Source: Irpex lacteus (Eukaryota; Basidiomycota; Agaricomycetes; Polyporales; Irpicaceae). Taken from it: a stretch of DNA of 64,000 bases. The DNA lies in NCBI GenBank assembly GCA_001986395.2, contig MQVO02000003.1, positions 62,001 to 126,000 on the forward strand, in the 5' to 3' direction. The position numbers and the translations under genes were made by a program. Positions 11,881 to 23,719 of this stretch are shown here, one piece after another. Position 1 is the stretch's first letter, and each line of letters opens with the position of its first letter. Below the pieces are notes generated by a model. The model saw only the letters and a program-made list of their open reading frames with translations, made no database searches and was not told the DNA's origin.

Positions 11881-12630
11881 ATGAAGCTCACCACTAAAAC
11901 TATTCTTCTCTCTGCCGCCTGCACACTATCCGCAAATGTCTCTGCACAGGTGAGTCGTGATTTACTCATAAATGTCATGTGGCTGAAAAACTTGGTACAG
12001 ATAACCAGAGAATGTTTCCTTCCCGACAGCCAGACAATCCAAACCACGGGTCAATGCCCAACAGTATCCATCACCTCTCTCCCTCCGACACAGACCCCAA
12101 CGCACATCATCACTAGAGAATGTATCCTCCCCAACGGACAAACCATCGCTACTACAGGCTCCTGTCCAACCTCCGTTCCCACCCAAACCGTCCCTCCGAC
12201 TTCTGCCCCAGTTACAAGTGATTGTTTCCTGCCTGATGGCCGCACAGTTGACTGTTCCGAACTGTCCACAATCTCTGGGTCGGGCTTCAGCACGGGCATA
12301 CTCACGAGAGAGTGCATCTTGCCTGACGGCAACACGATCGCTACGACGGGAGCCTGTCCTACAGTCCCGCCTAGTGCTTCGCCATCTACGACTATCACAC
12401 GGGAATGCGTCCTCCCCGATGGCAACACGATAGCCACCACTGGATCATGCCCAACGTATGTTCCGATTATTACGAGGGAGTGCGTCCTCCCCGACGGCAA
12501 CACGATAGCCACCACTGGATCATGCCCAACATATGTTCCGATTATTACGAGGGAGTGTGTGCTTCCCGACGGCAACACGATAGCGACTACCGGTGCTTGC
12601 CCAACTGCTGCCCCAACGGGCACTGTTTGA
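11881..12630 (+). CDS. Secreted seven-repeat protein of unknown function
   Basis: Exons 11881-11949 and 12001-12630 give 232 residues. The first exon is almost exactly a signal peptide (MKLTTKTILLSAACTLSANVSAQ). The second is seven units of about 21 residues with consensus ITRECVLPDGNTIATTGSCPT, joined by Thr/Pro/Ser-rich linkers that look O-glycosylated. Each unit has two cysteines about 14 residues apart, probably one disulfide per unit. Unit 3 is degenerate (VTSDCFLPDGRTVDCSELST). Units 5 and 6 are nearly identical in DNA (about 12394-12540), so the array is still changing by unequal exchange. The 51-base intron is a multiple of three without a stop, so its retention would insert 17 residues. 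I recognise no named family; a cell-wall or host-interaction role is only a guess. Confidence 0.75.
   Translation: MKLTTKTILLSAACTLSANVSAQVSRDLLINVMWLKNLVQITRECFLPDSQTIQTTGQCPTVSITSLPPTQTPTHIITRECILPNGQTIATTGSCPTSVPTQTVPPTSAPVTSDCFLPDGRTVDCSELSTISGSGFSTGILTRECILPDGNTIATTGACPTVPPSASPSTTITRECVLPDGNTIATTGSCPTYVPIITRECVLPDGNTIATTGSCPTYVPIITRECVLPDGNTIATTGACPTAAPTGTV
12394..12600 (+). repeat. Tandem 63-72-base coding repeats, last three units
   Basis: Three successive units encoding ITREC-LPDGNTIATTG-CPT with almost the same DNA sequence. The spacer YVP is repeated between units 5/6 and 6/7. The higher similarity than in the first four units marks recent amplification. Confidence 0.8.
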
Positions 12631-13044
12631 AGTGATCGGCGAGGATTAAACGTTCTGTGATTAAGAGGCGGGGTCCATATTCATGTCTATACATTGACTC
12701 GTCCGTCAACAGAACATCATGTGGACTTTCTCCCTTTGAGGGGTTGGTGTGAGGTTGAGACGTGGTAGGCGAGGAGGTGCCTGGCCGAATTGCGCCGCAT
12801 ATAGGGAGTTCGTATATGTTCTATAGCCGAGTATCTTTTCGGATAGATAATGCAATTACGAAGCTTTACTTTTCCTGTGACGCGTAATGAGCATTGCATG
12901 CAAGTCAGGTGTTAGAGGAGTAGAAGACGACTCACTCACCAAGTCAGTAATGAAACACCCCTTCGCGTAAGACTATGACACGCCGTAACAACGTGTCGTG
13001 TCCGTGAAGAATAGATACAGATTGGACACTCCGTACACAGACCA
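12631..13044. other. Intergenic between convergent genes
   Basis: These are the 3' flanks of the repeat-protein gene (+) and the assembly-factor gene (-). Nothing else was recognised. Confidence 0.5.
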
Positions 13045-13459
13045 CTACCAAATGTTGAAGAATATCTTCCACCATGGTCTGGCAATCCCTTGCGCACTCT
13101 TCTCCACACCCTCGACCAGCCTCGTATAATAATGCGGCATAGATTTCGGTTTCAGAGTTCCTTTCGTCAACGGGTACTAAACAGACCAACGTGGTTAGCT
13201 GTAATACACCTCACCGCCTTTCCGGGACGTGCTCTCCCCCCAAGAACCCAATCAAACATGCAAAATCTCGACATACCTTTCTCTGGAACTCGTTTTCCTC
13301 CAACGCCCTCGCCGCTCGCACGGCCTGTGGAGTCAATTGCGGATGCTCGGCCAAAGAGTTCAAGAAGGCTCCTAGCTGAAGATGCGGTCGGAAGGGGTCG
13401 ACGGGCCAGCGTTTCGCGATTGTCTGGAGTTGTTGGGAGAGTTTTACGGTGTTTGGCAT
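13045..13459 (-). CDS. Mitochondrial complex III assembly factor, Cbp6/UQCC2-like
   Basis: Two exons, 13277-13459 and 13045-13176 (intron of 100 bases), give 104 residues. The sequence contains LQTIAKRWPVDPFRPHLQLG near the N-terminus and EENEFQRKYPL across the splice. This resembles human UQCC2, which has a WPVD motif followed by a helix and a later KYP motif. Cbp6/UQCC2 binds the mitochondrial ribosome and newly made cytochrome b with its partner Cbp3/UQCC1 in ubiquinol-cytochrome c reductase assembly. I chose the ATG at 13459 (MPNTVKLSQQLQ); an ATG 35 codons upstream in the same frame gives an unlikely N-terminus. The C-terminus ends GIARPWWKIFFNIW. The protein is short for the family, so the call is moderate. 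Confidence 0.6.
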
Positions 13460-14143
13460 GTTGCTAGAAGGTATGCAAAAGCAGAGGATGGAGTCTCGAG
13501 AGCCGAGACGGACTTGGGTTACGGTGAATGCTTGTGACACCGGCATCAGCTGCGTGACAGACATAGCCTAATGCGTCCGTCACTGTCACGCGTTGTGGCC
13601 AGCTGCTTTACTGAATTTCCCATTGGTGGTTAGCACATCACGCTTAATCTCTCCCACTCATATTCGTAATGTACACAAGTGAATACTTCGAGGTACAAGA
13701 TTCTTGGAGACTGGCCAAATGTCCAATAGTACGCACACTCTTTAGACGTCAGTAGTAAGTATCTGCCTAGCTGATTGTACGTTGCCAGCATCGACGCATC
13801 GTGAGCCCTTCATATGCAGAACACCGTTATTTCTCTGCTAGTATCAATGTGACCGTTGAACAATATCAGCACAACAAATCAATTATTTGTTAAATCTATA
13901 TGGCCATCATCTGGGCTGTACTATTCATTATAGACGCGCGACCAAGAATCGGAAAGTTGTCATGAAACACTTTACCGAGCCACCGGACAAAAACCAAGGA
14001 AGCATTATAAACTGAGCATATGGAATTCGACTTCTATAATGTCCTCCATCTACAACAATTTATCTCACGCCGCAATAATCGTCAGAACTGACGGCCATGC
14101 TCCGAGTCTCAGCTCGAGGGAGACCCGAAAGATTCCTCCATAC
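13460..14143. other. Intergenic
   Basis: No gene is recognised on either strand. The sequence is moderately AT-rich. Confidence 0.45.
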
Positions 14144-15510
14144 CTAGTAGAGGCGAAGAACCTATGTTTCAAAGACGTCTGATTAATTTTCAAAATTTAA
14201 GGCCAGCAAACAAGTATACTCACCGCGAGCTGAGACTGTGGATCAATCGCGTGGTACGCCGAGAAGTCCTCGACGAGGGCAAGCTGATTCTGGCCTGTGA
14301 GGATAGTCTGGACATGGATTATAGCTACATATAATTATTACGTCAGTGCTATTCACTGTGACATGACACACCGTAAGCAAAGAGCAGACCGACTAACCTC
14401 CGTCAGAGTTAACCCATTGGGCAGTTATCTTGCCTGTATTAAGGTCGTACAGCCAAATCGAACTTTCGGTGGACGATGAGACGGTCCAAGAGTTGAGCTG
14501 GTTCACAGCTGGCGAATACGCAGCACCTTCAGATGGCGGATACCGTGGATCAGTGTACTGTCAACAACAGAATCAATGGTAACACGTACTTCGACTGACG
14601 TAGGTGATGTATGCAATGCTCGAGCCACCAAGATCAGCAGGCGAACCAGCCCGGGCGGCACCAAGATAAGGGAAGGTCGAAGCTGCAACCTATAATAACC
14701 ACATGTACAGCTCGATTTAGTCCTTAAGCGAGGCAGCAGACAAGGCGGTCGGAAGACAGAAAAAGACACACGTACCCTGAGAAGACTAAATGTAACGCTG
14801 GAGTCTGCGCATGGCGTAAACATGACGTTTTGCGCCGCAGACGCAGACTGTGTGACCGTGACGATGCCACCGTTGCCCGGATTGCCTGAGACGTAGTATC
14901 CACTGAGAGAGCCAGAATTTCCAAGGTCGATAGCGAGCTTGCGGCTGGCTTGAGCTGCGCCGACATTGGGAGTACAGACAGGAGTTGCAGCGGCCGGAGA
15001 GGAGGAAGAGGAGACCGGTGCCGCTGAAGTGGGGGCGGAGGAGGAGAACGGTGGGGAAACGACGATCGAGGAGATAGGCGATGACGGCGGGATAGATGAC
15101 GAGGCTACCGAAGATGAAGGGGTGGAAGAAGAGACAACTGAAGACGTAGGAGGCAGCGGAATCAAGCTAGAAGGTGCTACACTAGCGCTATCAGACGCAC
15201 TGAACGTTGCTGATGCACGGGCACGGATCGCGCCTATAGTTGATGGTTTATGAGCCCATTGCGTGCTCCAATGTTCGGGCAGATATGATTAAAGAAACTT
15301 ACCGTTTCTTTTGGCCACAGGCTTGTTCGGAGGCAAACCCCTAGACAACCTCTGCGCGTTCGTCAACCTCTTCGCTACTCCTCCAAACTGTCCATACACC
15401 CGTCCCAAGTGTCCAGCATCGTCACGACGAGCGGCACTGGCGTAATTCGGAGCTGATAGCGCGATGAACGCAAAAAGATAGAATACTTTGAAAAAGAGCG
15501 TGTTAACCAT
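14144..15510 (-). CDS. Secreted protein with TNAxRxxRGLPP motif, paralogue 1
   Basis: Six exons (15303-15510, 14776-15233, 14600-14689, 14398-14557, 14224-14324, 14144-14161) join in phase to 344 residues. A signal peptide (MVNTLFFKVFYLFAFIALSAPNYASA) is followed by RLTNAQRLSRGLPPNKP, a motif I know from many mushroom secreted proteins. Then comes a long Ser/Thr/Pro linker (likely O-glycosylated) and a globular domain starting at TPVCTPNVGAAQASRKLAIDL. The same layout and the end (TAQWVNSDG, PQSQLAVLRLY) match the gene at 16432-17504. The last exon is only 18 bases and was chosen because its end aligns with that paralogue. If the final intron were retained, translation would stop at 14197. 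Function unknown. Confidence 0.7.
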
Positions 15511-16431
15511 TTCAACGAAAGGAGCGAGGGGGGAGGGACTGGTCGAAGAGTCCTGTCTATGTGGGCACAAAGGTGAAGGAGAGATGAAAACTCGCAGGAC
15601 CACCCCTCCACTTCTCGTGTATACTTATACCACCCAGCCTTGCTCGCTGCGTTTTCTTCTCCGGAGCTAATCTAGCCAGGAACAGTCCGTTGGACACGCA
15701 TGTGGTCGGGGCTGGAGCGTTCAATTTAGAGTCAGCAAGTCAATTTTGACTGTAGTGCCTGCCTCGGGTGATCCCATCGCGAATTTTGGTTCCGTTCAGG
15801 TCCACACCGACGTTCTTGTCCTGAAAAGGTAATATGAGAATGGCGCGACCCATGTCTAGTGGGCTGGCAAGTATGGGTGGATGGAGGTCGAACGTGAATT
15901 CGCATCAGTTCGACGGAGCTCGGATTCAAAAAGAGAAAGGCTATTGAAACCAGGTCCCTGGTTTGATTGACGTTCAATATGGTGAGCAGATCCTGAAAAG
16001 TAAAGATGATGATCAGCACCGGACATGGCACCCACAACTGTACACACCTTTCATGCGTCAACGTCATGCCCAGGTTGCTCATTGACAATCCTTTTATATC
16101 GCCAATTCATACTCATGCTCAGAACCTAGGTCGAAGTATAGACAACGAGACGCCACCCATTCTATTGACTTCTTACGTACTTAGTTCTAAAACAACACGC
16201 CGTAGGGTATCAGAGGTCAATCAAATGAGTGATTAACGAAGACCGAAAACGAGAAGACAAAAAGACGACTAAGATACTGACGGACACAAAATAAAAGAAG
16301 ATTTAGATGAGATCAGGTAGGTGGGGGTGAGAGCACGCAGCAAGCGGTCGGGAGTGTCCAATTGAGGTGTGCAGATGATCGGTGGTGCGTCTCAATCAAG
16401 GGAGCGGATGGAGAACAGGATGATGAATTGC
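15511..16431. other. Intergenic
   Basis: No gene is recognised. The right part is the 3' flank of the next minus-strand gene, the left part the promoter of paralogue 1. Confidence 0.45.
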
Positions 16432-17504
16432 TTATGCGGAGGCAACAAGCTTGAGGTTCTGTGTGATGTATGCGATGTAAGAAGCAACGTCTGCATACAA
16501 GAAAATAGACACGTACCACTTCAACAGACACTTGAGGAGCAACGGAAGAAGCGAAAGCGCTGTGGTCGCCACTGAAGAAGAGTGTGTCGACATCCTTCAC
16601 GTAGGAGATGAAAGTGCTGGCACGCTCTGCATCATCCATTAGTCTAATTGCTTTGTAACAGTGTTGATATTACGTACCGCCACCGTGGTTAACCCAGCCA
16701 GCAGTCAAAACGTTGGTGGTGTCATCAAGGCTCCAGATAGCAGACTCAGTGGAGGTCTCAATACCGGCAATCTGGCCGAGGATACTCAAAGCGACCGAAG
16801 CGAAGGAGCCGAGAGGAGCTGAAAAGATAGGTCAGTTTCGTAGGAAGAATAGAAAATTAACAAATACGTACTGGAAGCGACACCAGAGCAGATAGCGTGG
16901 TTAGAGTTACCACCGACGAGATCAGAACCGGAAGAGTGGGGACCGACGACACCACCAAAGTGTCCGCAGCCCTCAGGGTGATCACCGTCCTATCAGCGTA
17001 CAATGAGCCCGAATGTGCCATACCATAAGCAGCAGAATTCAAACATACAGTAATGGGCAGTTCCCAGCTATCGCCATCGCAGTTGGCGTGGACCCAGAGG
17101 GCGTCCTTGGGCTCGGAGCAGAGACCGTACTTGCCCTGGCCGGAGTGAGTCTTGCTGACATATCCGAGGGTAGAGTTATCGGCGGGAGAAATAACCTGGA
17201 TGATACCGTCACGAGGTGTGCAGCTACGGGGGTGGTTACCGGGGTAGTTGCCAGGGTTGGCGGGGGGCACGGCGGAGGTACGTGCGCGCAATGCACCTAG
17301 CGTATTTTATGTTATGTAAGTACGTGTTACGCGAGGCGCCAGCTCAACAAAATCTGACTTACTGCTACGGCGGTGAGGCGCATTAGGGGGGAGACCGCGA
17401 GCCATGCGATGGGCGTTGGTCATGCGCTTTGTGGTAGCAGACGGCATGGCGATGACCGTCGTGGCAAAGAGGGCGAGGACAGCGAAGCGGATGAAGGACA
17501 ACAT
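16432..17504 (-). CDS. Secreted protein with TNAxRxxRGLPP motif, paralogue 2
   Basis: Six exons (17363-17504, 17049-17296, 16872-16989, 16678-16818, 16517-16626, 16432-16458) give 261 residues. The signal peptide MLSFIRFAVLALFATTVIA is followed by RMTNAHRMARGLPPNAP. The globular part has at least five cysteines (RSCTPRDG, KYGLCSEP, VHANCDGD, HPEGCGHF, HAICSG) and ends TAGWVNHGG..., PQVSVEVNLKLVASA. Compared with paralogue 1 it lacks the Ser/Thr-rich linker, but the intron before the globular domain and the C-terminal motif order correspond. An upstream in-frame ATG exists, but the one at 17504 directly precedes the signal peptide. Secretion is predicted; enzyme activity is not evident. Confidence 0.75.
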
Positions 17505-19207
17505 TTTCGTGTTGGGGGTTATGCTAAAGAGCGTAGGTATTCGAAAGAATGTGGGGGTGGGACTAAAATTGTCCGGGTGAGTGTACGAGGACCGTAAGAC
17601 GGTGTCGAAAGGCAAAGAGACCTTGGCAGAGAAAAGCGGGCAGGAGAAAGGGCATGTGGGAGGGAACGGCCCTCATTTTATATGTGCGTCCCCCGCGGCA
17701 AGGTCGCGTTTGATCCAGTGATAGAAGCTCGCTTGGAAGAGCGCTAAGCTCAATTTAGGGTGCTGGTGCAAGTTCGATGCCCGGCGTTGGGCCACCCCGT
17801 CGTCCTCCTCGTCGCCGCGGTCGGCGTTGACCAGCGCGCAGAGTTGCACCAAGTCGCATTCCTCACTTGCTGTGTTGGGTACATCGTCCTACCAGGGCTT
17901 CTGCACGAACTCACAGGCTTCGCAGTGAGTGCAGATCTTAGATCGATGTTGTATAGCGACGTCACTTTGATGCGCTACCGCCCGAAATTTCGGAGGTACG
18001 GCGATTTCTGCGTCGCCGTCGACAGTGTTCCATTCGTTCTTGACGAGTAAAGAGCACGCAAAAGGCTCGCCTTCCCTGGCGATGCTCCGTACAGCAGCAA
18101 CGAGAGATGAACGGGCGAGACTGAAAGAAAATCATGATTGGCCGGCGTGATAACTCGGGACCGGAGCCTCACTCACAGCCTGGAAAGCTTCCACCCCAGG
18201 CTAGTCATCCCCATGGTGACTGCGTATGATGCTTGAGGCCAAGCCAATCGTGCTAGTCCACGGCGAATATTAGCGAATATTCTTGCCTTTTTTCACTACG
18301 ATCTAATAAGACTAGAATGTAAGGTTTGCCTACATTACTTGCTTTAGTGTTGACGTGGCAGCTAACCTTTACTGTCCCCCTACTGGTATGTTATACACGC
18401 AGGCTACGAACGCTCGTCAGATAAGATAAATCGTGATGGATATGTATGATCTCAGAACAATGACGTACTTACTACTAGTACTGTGCTGTTGAGATATCGC
18501 TCGACTTCACCCTCGTGCTCTCAGTTTACAGGGTTTACCGTTTCACAGCTGCATAAGACATGCTGATGAGCATTTTTCTCGATAGTGAATGTGTTAGGTT
18601 CACAAGCGGCTGAGAGATACTACCAACAGCCTACCATATAAGATGTGCGACACTCACCACAGGATCTGCGGCACACAGCTTGAACACAATCGCCCTCGGT
18701 CAGATATACTGGCCCCGCACCACTTCACCAACGTTGCTCGACAAGTCGATGTGGTAAAGACGATCCACGCTCTGTTGGCGATAAACGTTTTACGTACGAC
18801 TCGGCCAAATGCAGGAGGATTGCCAGCCATCTGGATGTCCAGGAAGAACATCGGGACGTCCCTGGGCATCCGCGAAGGTTGCGATCTTGCTGAAGATGGT
18901 GAGCTGATAGCCCAAAAGAGCAGGATGTTGTTGAGCGGCGAGAGTCGGAATGAGTATCAACAAATATCAGACAACGCGATCCAATGGAAACAAGGACCGT
19001 GCATGGAGGGTCGGGACGAGGGACGGGGATGTCAAGGTTGATCGCCCAAAACGGCAATACGATGGCTTCTCGGGATGGGTGCATGTGACATCATAAAGCG
19101 ATGGAAAATATGAAAGTCGTTCTCGACCCAACTCTACCTCTAACCACCACCCCACTTTCCCCGCCCTCTCGCCGTCGTTTTCGTCGCTCTTGACGCGGTT
19201 AAACACG
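17505..19207. other. Intergenic, no confident gene
   Basis: Two weak frames on the minus strand (about 17690-18060 and 18654-18869) were considered and rejected. GCGAATATT occurs twice in a row at about 18263-18282. The right end is the TPS1 promoter and leader. Confidence 0.4.
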
Positions 19208-21387
19208 ATGCCGGAACCTGTTCCCCGCTCAGATTCGACCGACCTCAGTCTCGGAGACCAGCAGGGTCATCTCATTGTCGTTTCCAACCGTCTGCCCATC
19301 ACAATTAGCAAAGATGCACAGGGCGAGTATCACTTCAAAATGTCGTCTGGTGGTCTTGTATCTGCATTGTCTGGCTGCAAAAAGTCGATGTCGTTCACTT
19401 GGATCGGTTGGCCAGGGTTCTTCATCCCTCCAAAGGACCGCCCCATAGTTGACAAGCGGCTCATGGAGGAGTACTCGTGTCAGGCGGTCTACCTCGATGA
19501 CGACGTCGCTGACCGCCACTACAACGGCTTCTCTAACTCTATTCTGTGGCCCCTCTTCCACTACCACCCTGGTGAGATGAACTTTGAGGAAGAGAACTGG
19601 CAGGCGTACCGCCAGGCCAACTACGCATTCGCCGAGGCGATTATGAAGCAGCTCAGCCCTGGCTCGATGGTATGGGTCCAAGACTACCACCTGATGTTGC
19701 TCCCCTTGATGCTCAGGACACTAAACGACGGGCTCAAGCCAGTCAAGGGGCTGCAGGCGAGCGACATCGAGAGTATTCTCGAGGGCATCGAGACCGAGGA
19801 GACGACCCCTCCGAAGATTCCAAGGGTGAAGATCGGTTTCTTCCTACACACTCCATTCCCTTCCAGCGAGATCTACCGGTGAGTATTCGATATTTTGTGG
19901 TACCCCCTTCTCGTCCCTCGCACAGAGTCCGAGATCGCCCTCTGATCACCGGGCCGTCGACCGGACCCTCTTTCCGCTTCCTCGTCGTGTCTTCCATGTC
20001 GGTCGCTGTACTCGGCAGCAACAGGCAGCGACACGGCGGGATGCGTCTCTCTTTGCTTTACTTCGTATTATCTCGCATTTTCCATCATTTTCCTTCCTGA
20101 AATCCATGACGTCAATACTGATATGCTGCGTCTGATCATCAGGATCCTGCCCGTGCGGCGAGAGATCCTGCTAGGCACACTCTACTCTGACCTGATTGGA
20201 TTCCACACCTACGACTACGCTCGTCATTTCCTCTCGTCATGCACGCGTATTCTTGCCCTCCCTACAATGCCCAACGGTGTCGAGTTTGCCGGACGGCTCG
20301 CCCACGTGGGCACATTCCCCATCGGTATCGACCCCTCGTCGTTCACCGAGGTAAGTTTCGCTATTTGTTCCACAATGTGCTTGACATACTTATGGAAACT
20401 GTACGGAACAGAATTTGAAGAAGGACAGTGTGCAGAAGCGCATCAAACAATTAGAGAACCGCTTCGGAGACGTGAAGGTGATCGTCGGTGTCGACCGCTT
20501 GGATTATATCAAGGGTGTACCGCAGAAGCTGCACGCTCTCGAGCTCTTCTTAAGTCAGCATCCGGAATGGATCGGCAAGGTACGCTTCTTATGTCATGAG
20601 ATTTCATTTCCGGGCAAACCTAACTTTGTGTGTATCTGGCAGGTTGTCCTCGCACAGCTCGCGGTGCCTTCGCGACAAGATGTCGAAGAGTACCAGAATC
20701 TGCGTGCGACTGTTAACGAGCTTGTCGGGCGGATCAACGGCAGGTTTGGGACAGTCGACTTTATGCCGATCCATTTCATGCACAAGAGTCTGCCGTTCGA
20801 CGAACTCTGTGCGTTGTACGCCGTCAGCGATGTGTGTCTGGTTAGCTCTACGAGAGATGGTATGAACTTGGTATGTATAATTACCCATACCACGGTTAAA
20901 ATTAGTACTTATAAAACTGAATACAGGTATCGTACGAGTATATCGCATGCCAGCAGGAACGACAAGGTGTCATGATCCTGTCTGAGTTCGCAGGTGCCGC
21001 ACAGAGCTTGAACGGCTCCATCGTTGTCAACCCATGGGACTCACAACAGGTCGCTGACGCAATCTTCGAGGCGGTCACCATGAGTCCCGAGACTCGTGCA
21101 GACAACCACAAGAAGCTGTTCAAGGTACGCGCATACCTACATGCATAACTTCCATCTCACTAATCCGTTCGTTTTCTCTTTTGTAGTACGTCACGAAGTA
21201 CTCGGCAGCCTTCTGGGGCACGTCGTTCGTCCGGGAGATGACCAAGATCCCTAACATTGAAGATTTGGGTGATGACCTCCGCGAGGGCCAGGCAGCGTTA
21301 AAAATCAAGAAGGAGGACTTGAAGGGCAGCGTTATCGTCAACGGCAGCGTGCCCACAACGCCCGCTGTCAACGCACCCGCCGCATAA
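19208..21387 (+). CDS. TPS1: Trehalose-6-phosphate synthase (UDP-forming)
   Basis: Six exons (19208-19878, 20143-20350, 20412-20579, 20643-20870, 20927-21124, 21187-21387) give 557 residues. The enzyme joins UDP-glucose and glucose-6-phosphate to trehalose-6-phosphate in the cytosol, the first step of trehalose synthesis. GT20 family motifs are all present in order: VVSNRLPIT near residue 25, SSGGL, WIGWPG, DYHLMLLPLML, HTPFPSSEIYR, GFHTYDYARHF, GVDRLDYIKGVPQKL, SSTRDGMNLVSYEY and LSEFAGAAQSLNG. No phosphatase domain follows, so this is a Tps1-type single-domain protein with a short Ala/Pro tail. The first intron is 264 bases, much longer than the rest. The pathway partner TPS2 starts at 30422 on the same strand. 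Confidence 0.97.
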
Positions 21388-21943
21388 GATCTCCTCGCAT
21401 CAAATATACACGAAGACAATCAGGCTGAAGATAAAGGGCTCATAGGTATCTGTTGTGCTTGTATAGATGAGATATGCTCGTGCGTCAAGGTTTTTGGACT
21501 ATTTGCCCATTTCGCTCCCCTGCCCATTTTTCTTGGAGAAACTCGCAGTTGTATAATGTTTCTGTGCTTTTACTTCCCCTACCACCTTTCATTTACACCT
21601 GTGTAACTCATATTCACGCTACCACCACCCAATCATCCACCCCACTCTCCCGCCACCATCGCTCATGTTGTCTGTTTATTTAGTGTTGTTCAAAGTTGAA
21701 GTTGTATCATACCGTAAATCTACCATAGCAACGCAATCACAGCTGTATACACATGTGTGCTGTATCTTCCGAACGCCATCGTGTTATACCAGTACTTCAA
21801 GGCAAATACCAGTTTAAAGGCAAATACCAGTTTTGCAGAGACTCGGGACCGTGCGTCTATCACTGCGGTTATCGGTATGGCTGGGCAGCGCTGATAATCT
21901 GGCGACTCTCTGGATAGAACTACCACCATCTCAGCGGAGAGCC
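21388..21943. other. Intergenic
   Basis: This is the TPS1 3' flank with pyrimidine-rich stretches, then the 5' flank of the F-box gene. No other signal was seen. Confidence 0.45.
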
Positions 21944-23719
21944 ATGTCACTGAGTTCTCTCGCCAACGAGGTCATAATTGAATGTTTGCAGCATCTGGAT
22001 TTCAGGTCTCTGCTAGCATTCGCACAGGTAAGCCTGTTCAGTCAGCCAACCCGGCCTCGCATAGCAACGTTGTTTACACGGCATTGACTACGCTTTCTCT
22101 TCATATTACAGACATGCAAAGGCTACAATAGCCTCGTCAGAGAGTCCACGACATTGCAGTGCATAGTCGAGCTTTCTGCCTCTGGATGCTTATTGGCACC
22201 TGGCAATAGGCTATCCATGGATCTGCTCGAACGCGTCAGACGTCACACTGAGGCGTGGCGCACGTTGTCATTCACCTCGCAGAAATCTGTTTTCACTTCC
22301 TGGGTCTATTGTCACGGCAGTGTCTGCTGTCAGATACGCTACAATGACGAAGTCCTAAGATCTCAGACCAATATGACGTTTTATCAAGCCCCCGCTGTGC
22401 ATCGAGGAGTACCGGAGGAAACATGGGAACTCAGTTGGACATCTCCTCCAGATTACAGTATAATTGATATCGCGTTTGATCCGGCCCAGGATCTTCTGGT
22501 TATTGTTGCAATAAACGAGTATGTCCACTTACTGCACATCAGGAGGCCGTTTGTTCAGATGTTTACCGTTTCCCCAGCGATGAAATAGCTTGTGCAACTA
22601 TGCTCTCTCTGAGATCGGGACTACCCCATGATGACTTTGGGCAAGGCGAAGCAATGACTTTAGGGCCACTTGATCGATACATCGATATAGAGGTGGTTGA
22701 TAATGTGCTGACTTTCACTGACGACCGTTCAGAAACGACGACGTTCGACATACGCACTCGCAAAGTTACTCTGCTCCCTGTACGTGTTCGTCTTAATGTG
22801 TGTGTATTTATCTCACCTGAAGCGTGCACAGACACTACTATTGAGTGACCCGTGGCCATCGAGTGATCCGTGGGCATCAATATCAACAATTCTTCTATCA
22901 CCACGACATTTCTTAGGAGCGCGCAAAAACGGGGACGGCATGTTCCTCTCGGTCAGTCGCTCGATATCTGATGAAAGCTCCGATTACGTCGGATGTAGTC
23001 TTGCTCTTCCAAACTTCTTCGAGCCGACAGGTTTTCATATCGCAGAGATCACTCTACTCCCTTCCTTAAGCTCCGTTACACTTGGAACTGGGGCCTTTGT
23101 TGATGACCCAGCAGAGAGGATCATTCATCTACGCTTTTATCCTGTCCGTGGGGACCGATGGGAAGGGGAGGAACCCAGATGCGTCGACATATACGTCCTC
23201 GAGAAAACTTTGCTACTCCACTTACCGGTGGAATCACCAAAAGAGCGCACATTATCTTGGGAGGAATGGCGCGGGGAGGATAACTGTATGATTGTCGAAT
23301 CACCTGCGGATTTCTGCGAAGGCGGCGTTTGCGACAACTCTGTGTGTGGTGCAAGAGCAGTACGATTGTCCCATAATACTCCGCGACGTCCTCGCGCACT
23401 GGAAGTGCTCGATTTTCACCCAATACGCGTCGCTTGTGCGGGCCAGGACGTTGAGGTAGTGAGGGAAACCATTCTTCCAGGCCGCTATCTACACAACAAC
23501 CAGCCCTTGGTCACACGTTTACCGTACACTGTAGCCAAGTATGTGTTGCCAGAGGATCTGCAACGCTATGGGCGTGCAGTTATTACAGAAAACGCGGTTA
23601 TTTTTTATCCAGTGAGTACTACTTAATACATCTACTTTTCGAGTGACTTATAGGAGAAACAGCTGCAGGCTATCAACGTTCTCGATCCCAGCAGGGAAAT
23701 CATGATGTTCTGTATATGA
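21944..23719 (+). CDS. F-box protein
   Basis: The protein starts MSLSSLANEVIIECLQHLDFRSLLAFAQ, intron, TCKGYNSLVRESTTLQ, a standard F-box that would bind Skp1 in an SCF ubiquitin ligase. The long remainder resembles the beta-rich substrate part of mushroom F-box proteins (SIIDIAFDPAQDLLVIVA, then DDRSETTTFDIRTRKV, then RYGRAVITENAVIFYP). Exons: 21944-22027, 22112 onward, up to 22779, 22832-23611 and 23654-23719. Between about 22499 and 22600 the frame must shift. A 44-base intron (22499-22542, GTTATT..CAG) restores it, but it removes residues that look conserved; otherwise there is a real frameshift. The substrate is unknown. Confidence 0.7.

Noticed and set aside
12051..12623. 190-codon minus-strand frame
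   Set aside because: Antisense shadow of the repeat-protein array; its repeats only mirror the coding repeats.
17690..18060. Minus-strand frame of about 120 codons with KICTHCEACEF, and a tRNA-like GTTCGATGCC word on the plus strand near 17774
   Set aside because: No start codon or clear splice sites for the frame, and the T-arm of the supposed tRNA does not pair.
18654..18869. Minus-strand start MPRDVPMFFLDIQMAGNPPA resembling the N-terminus of a cyclophilin
   Set aside because: No following exon with the conserved cyclophilin core could be found, so the likeness is probably chance or a relic.
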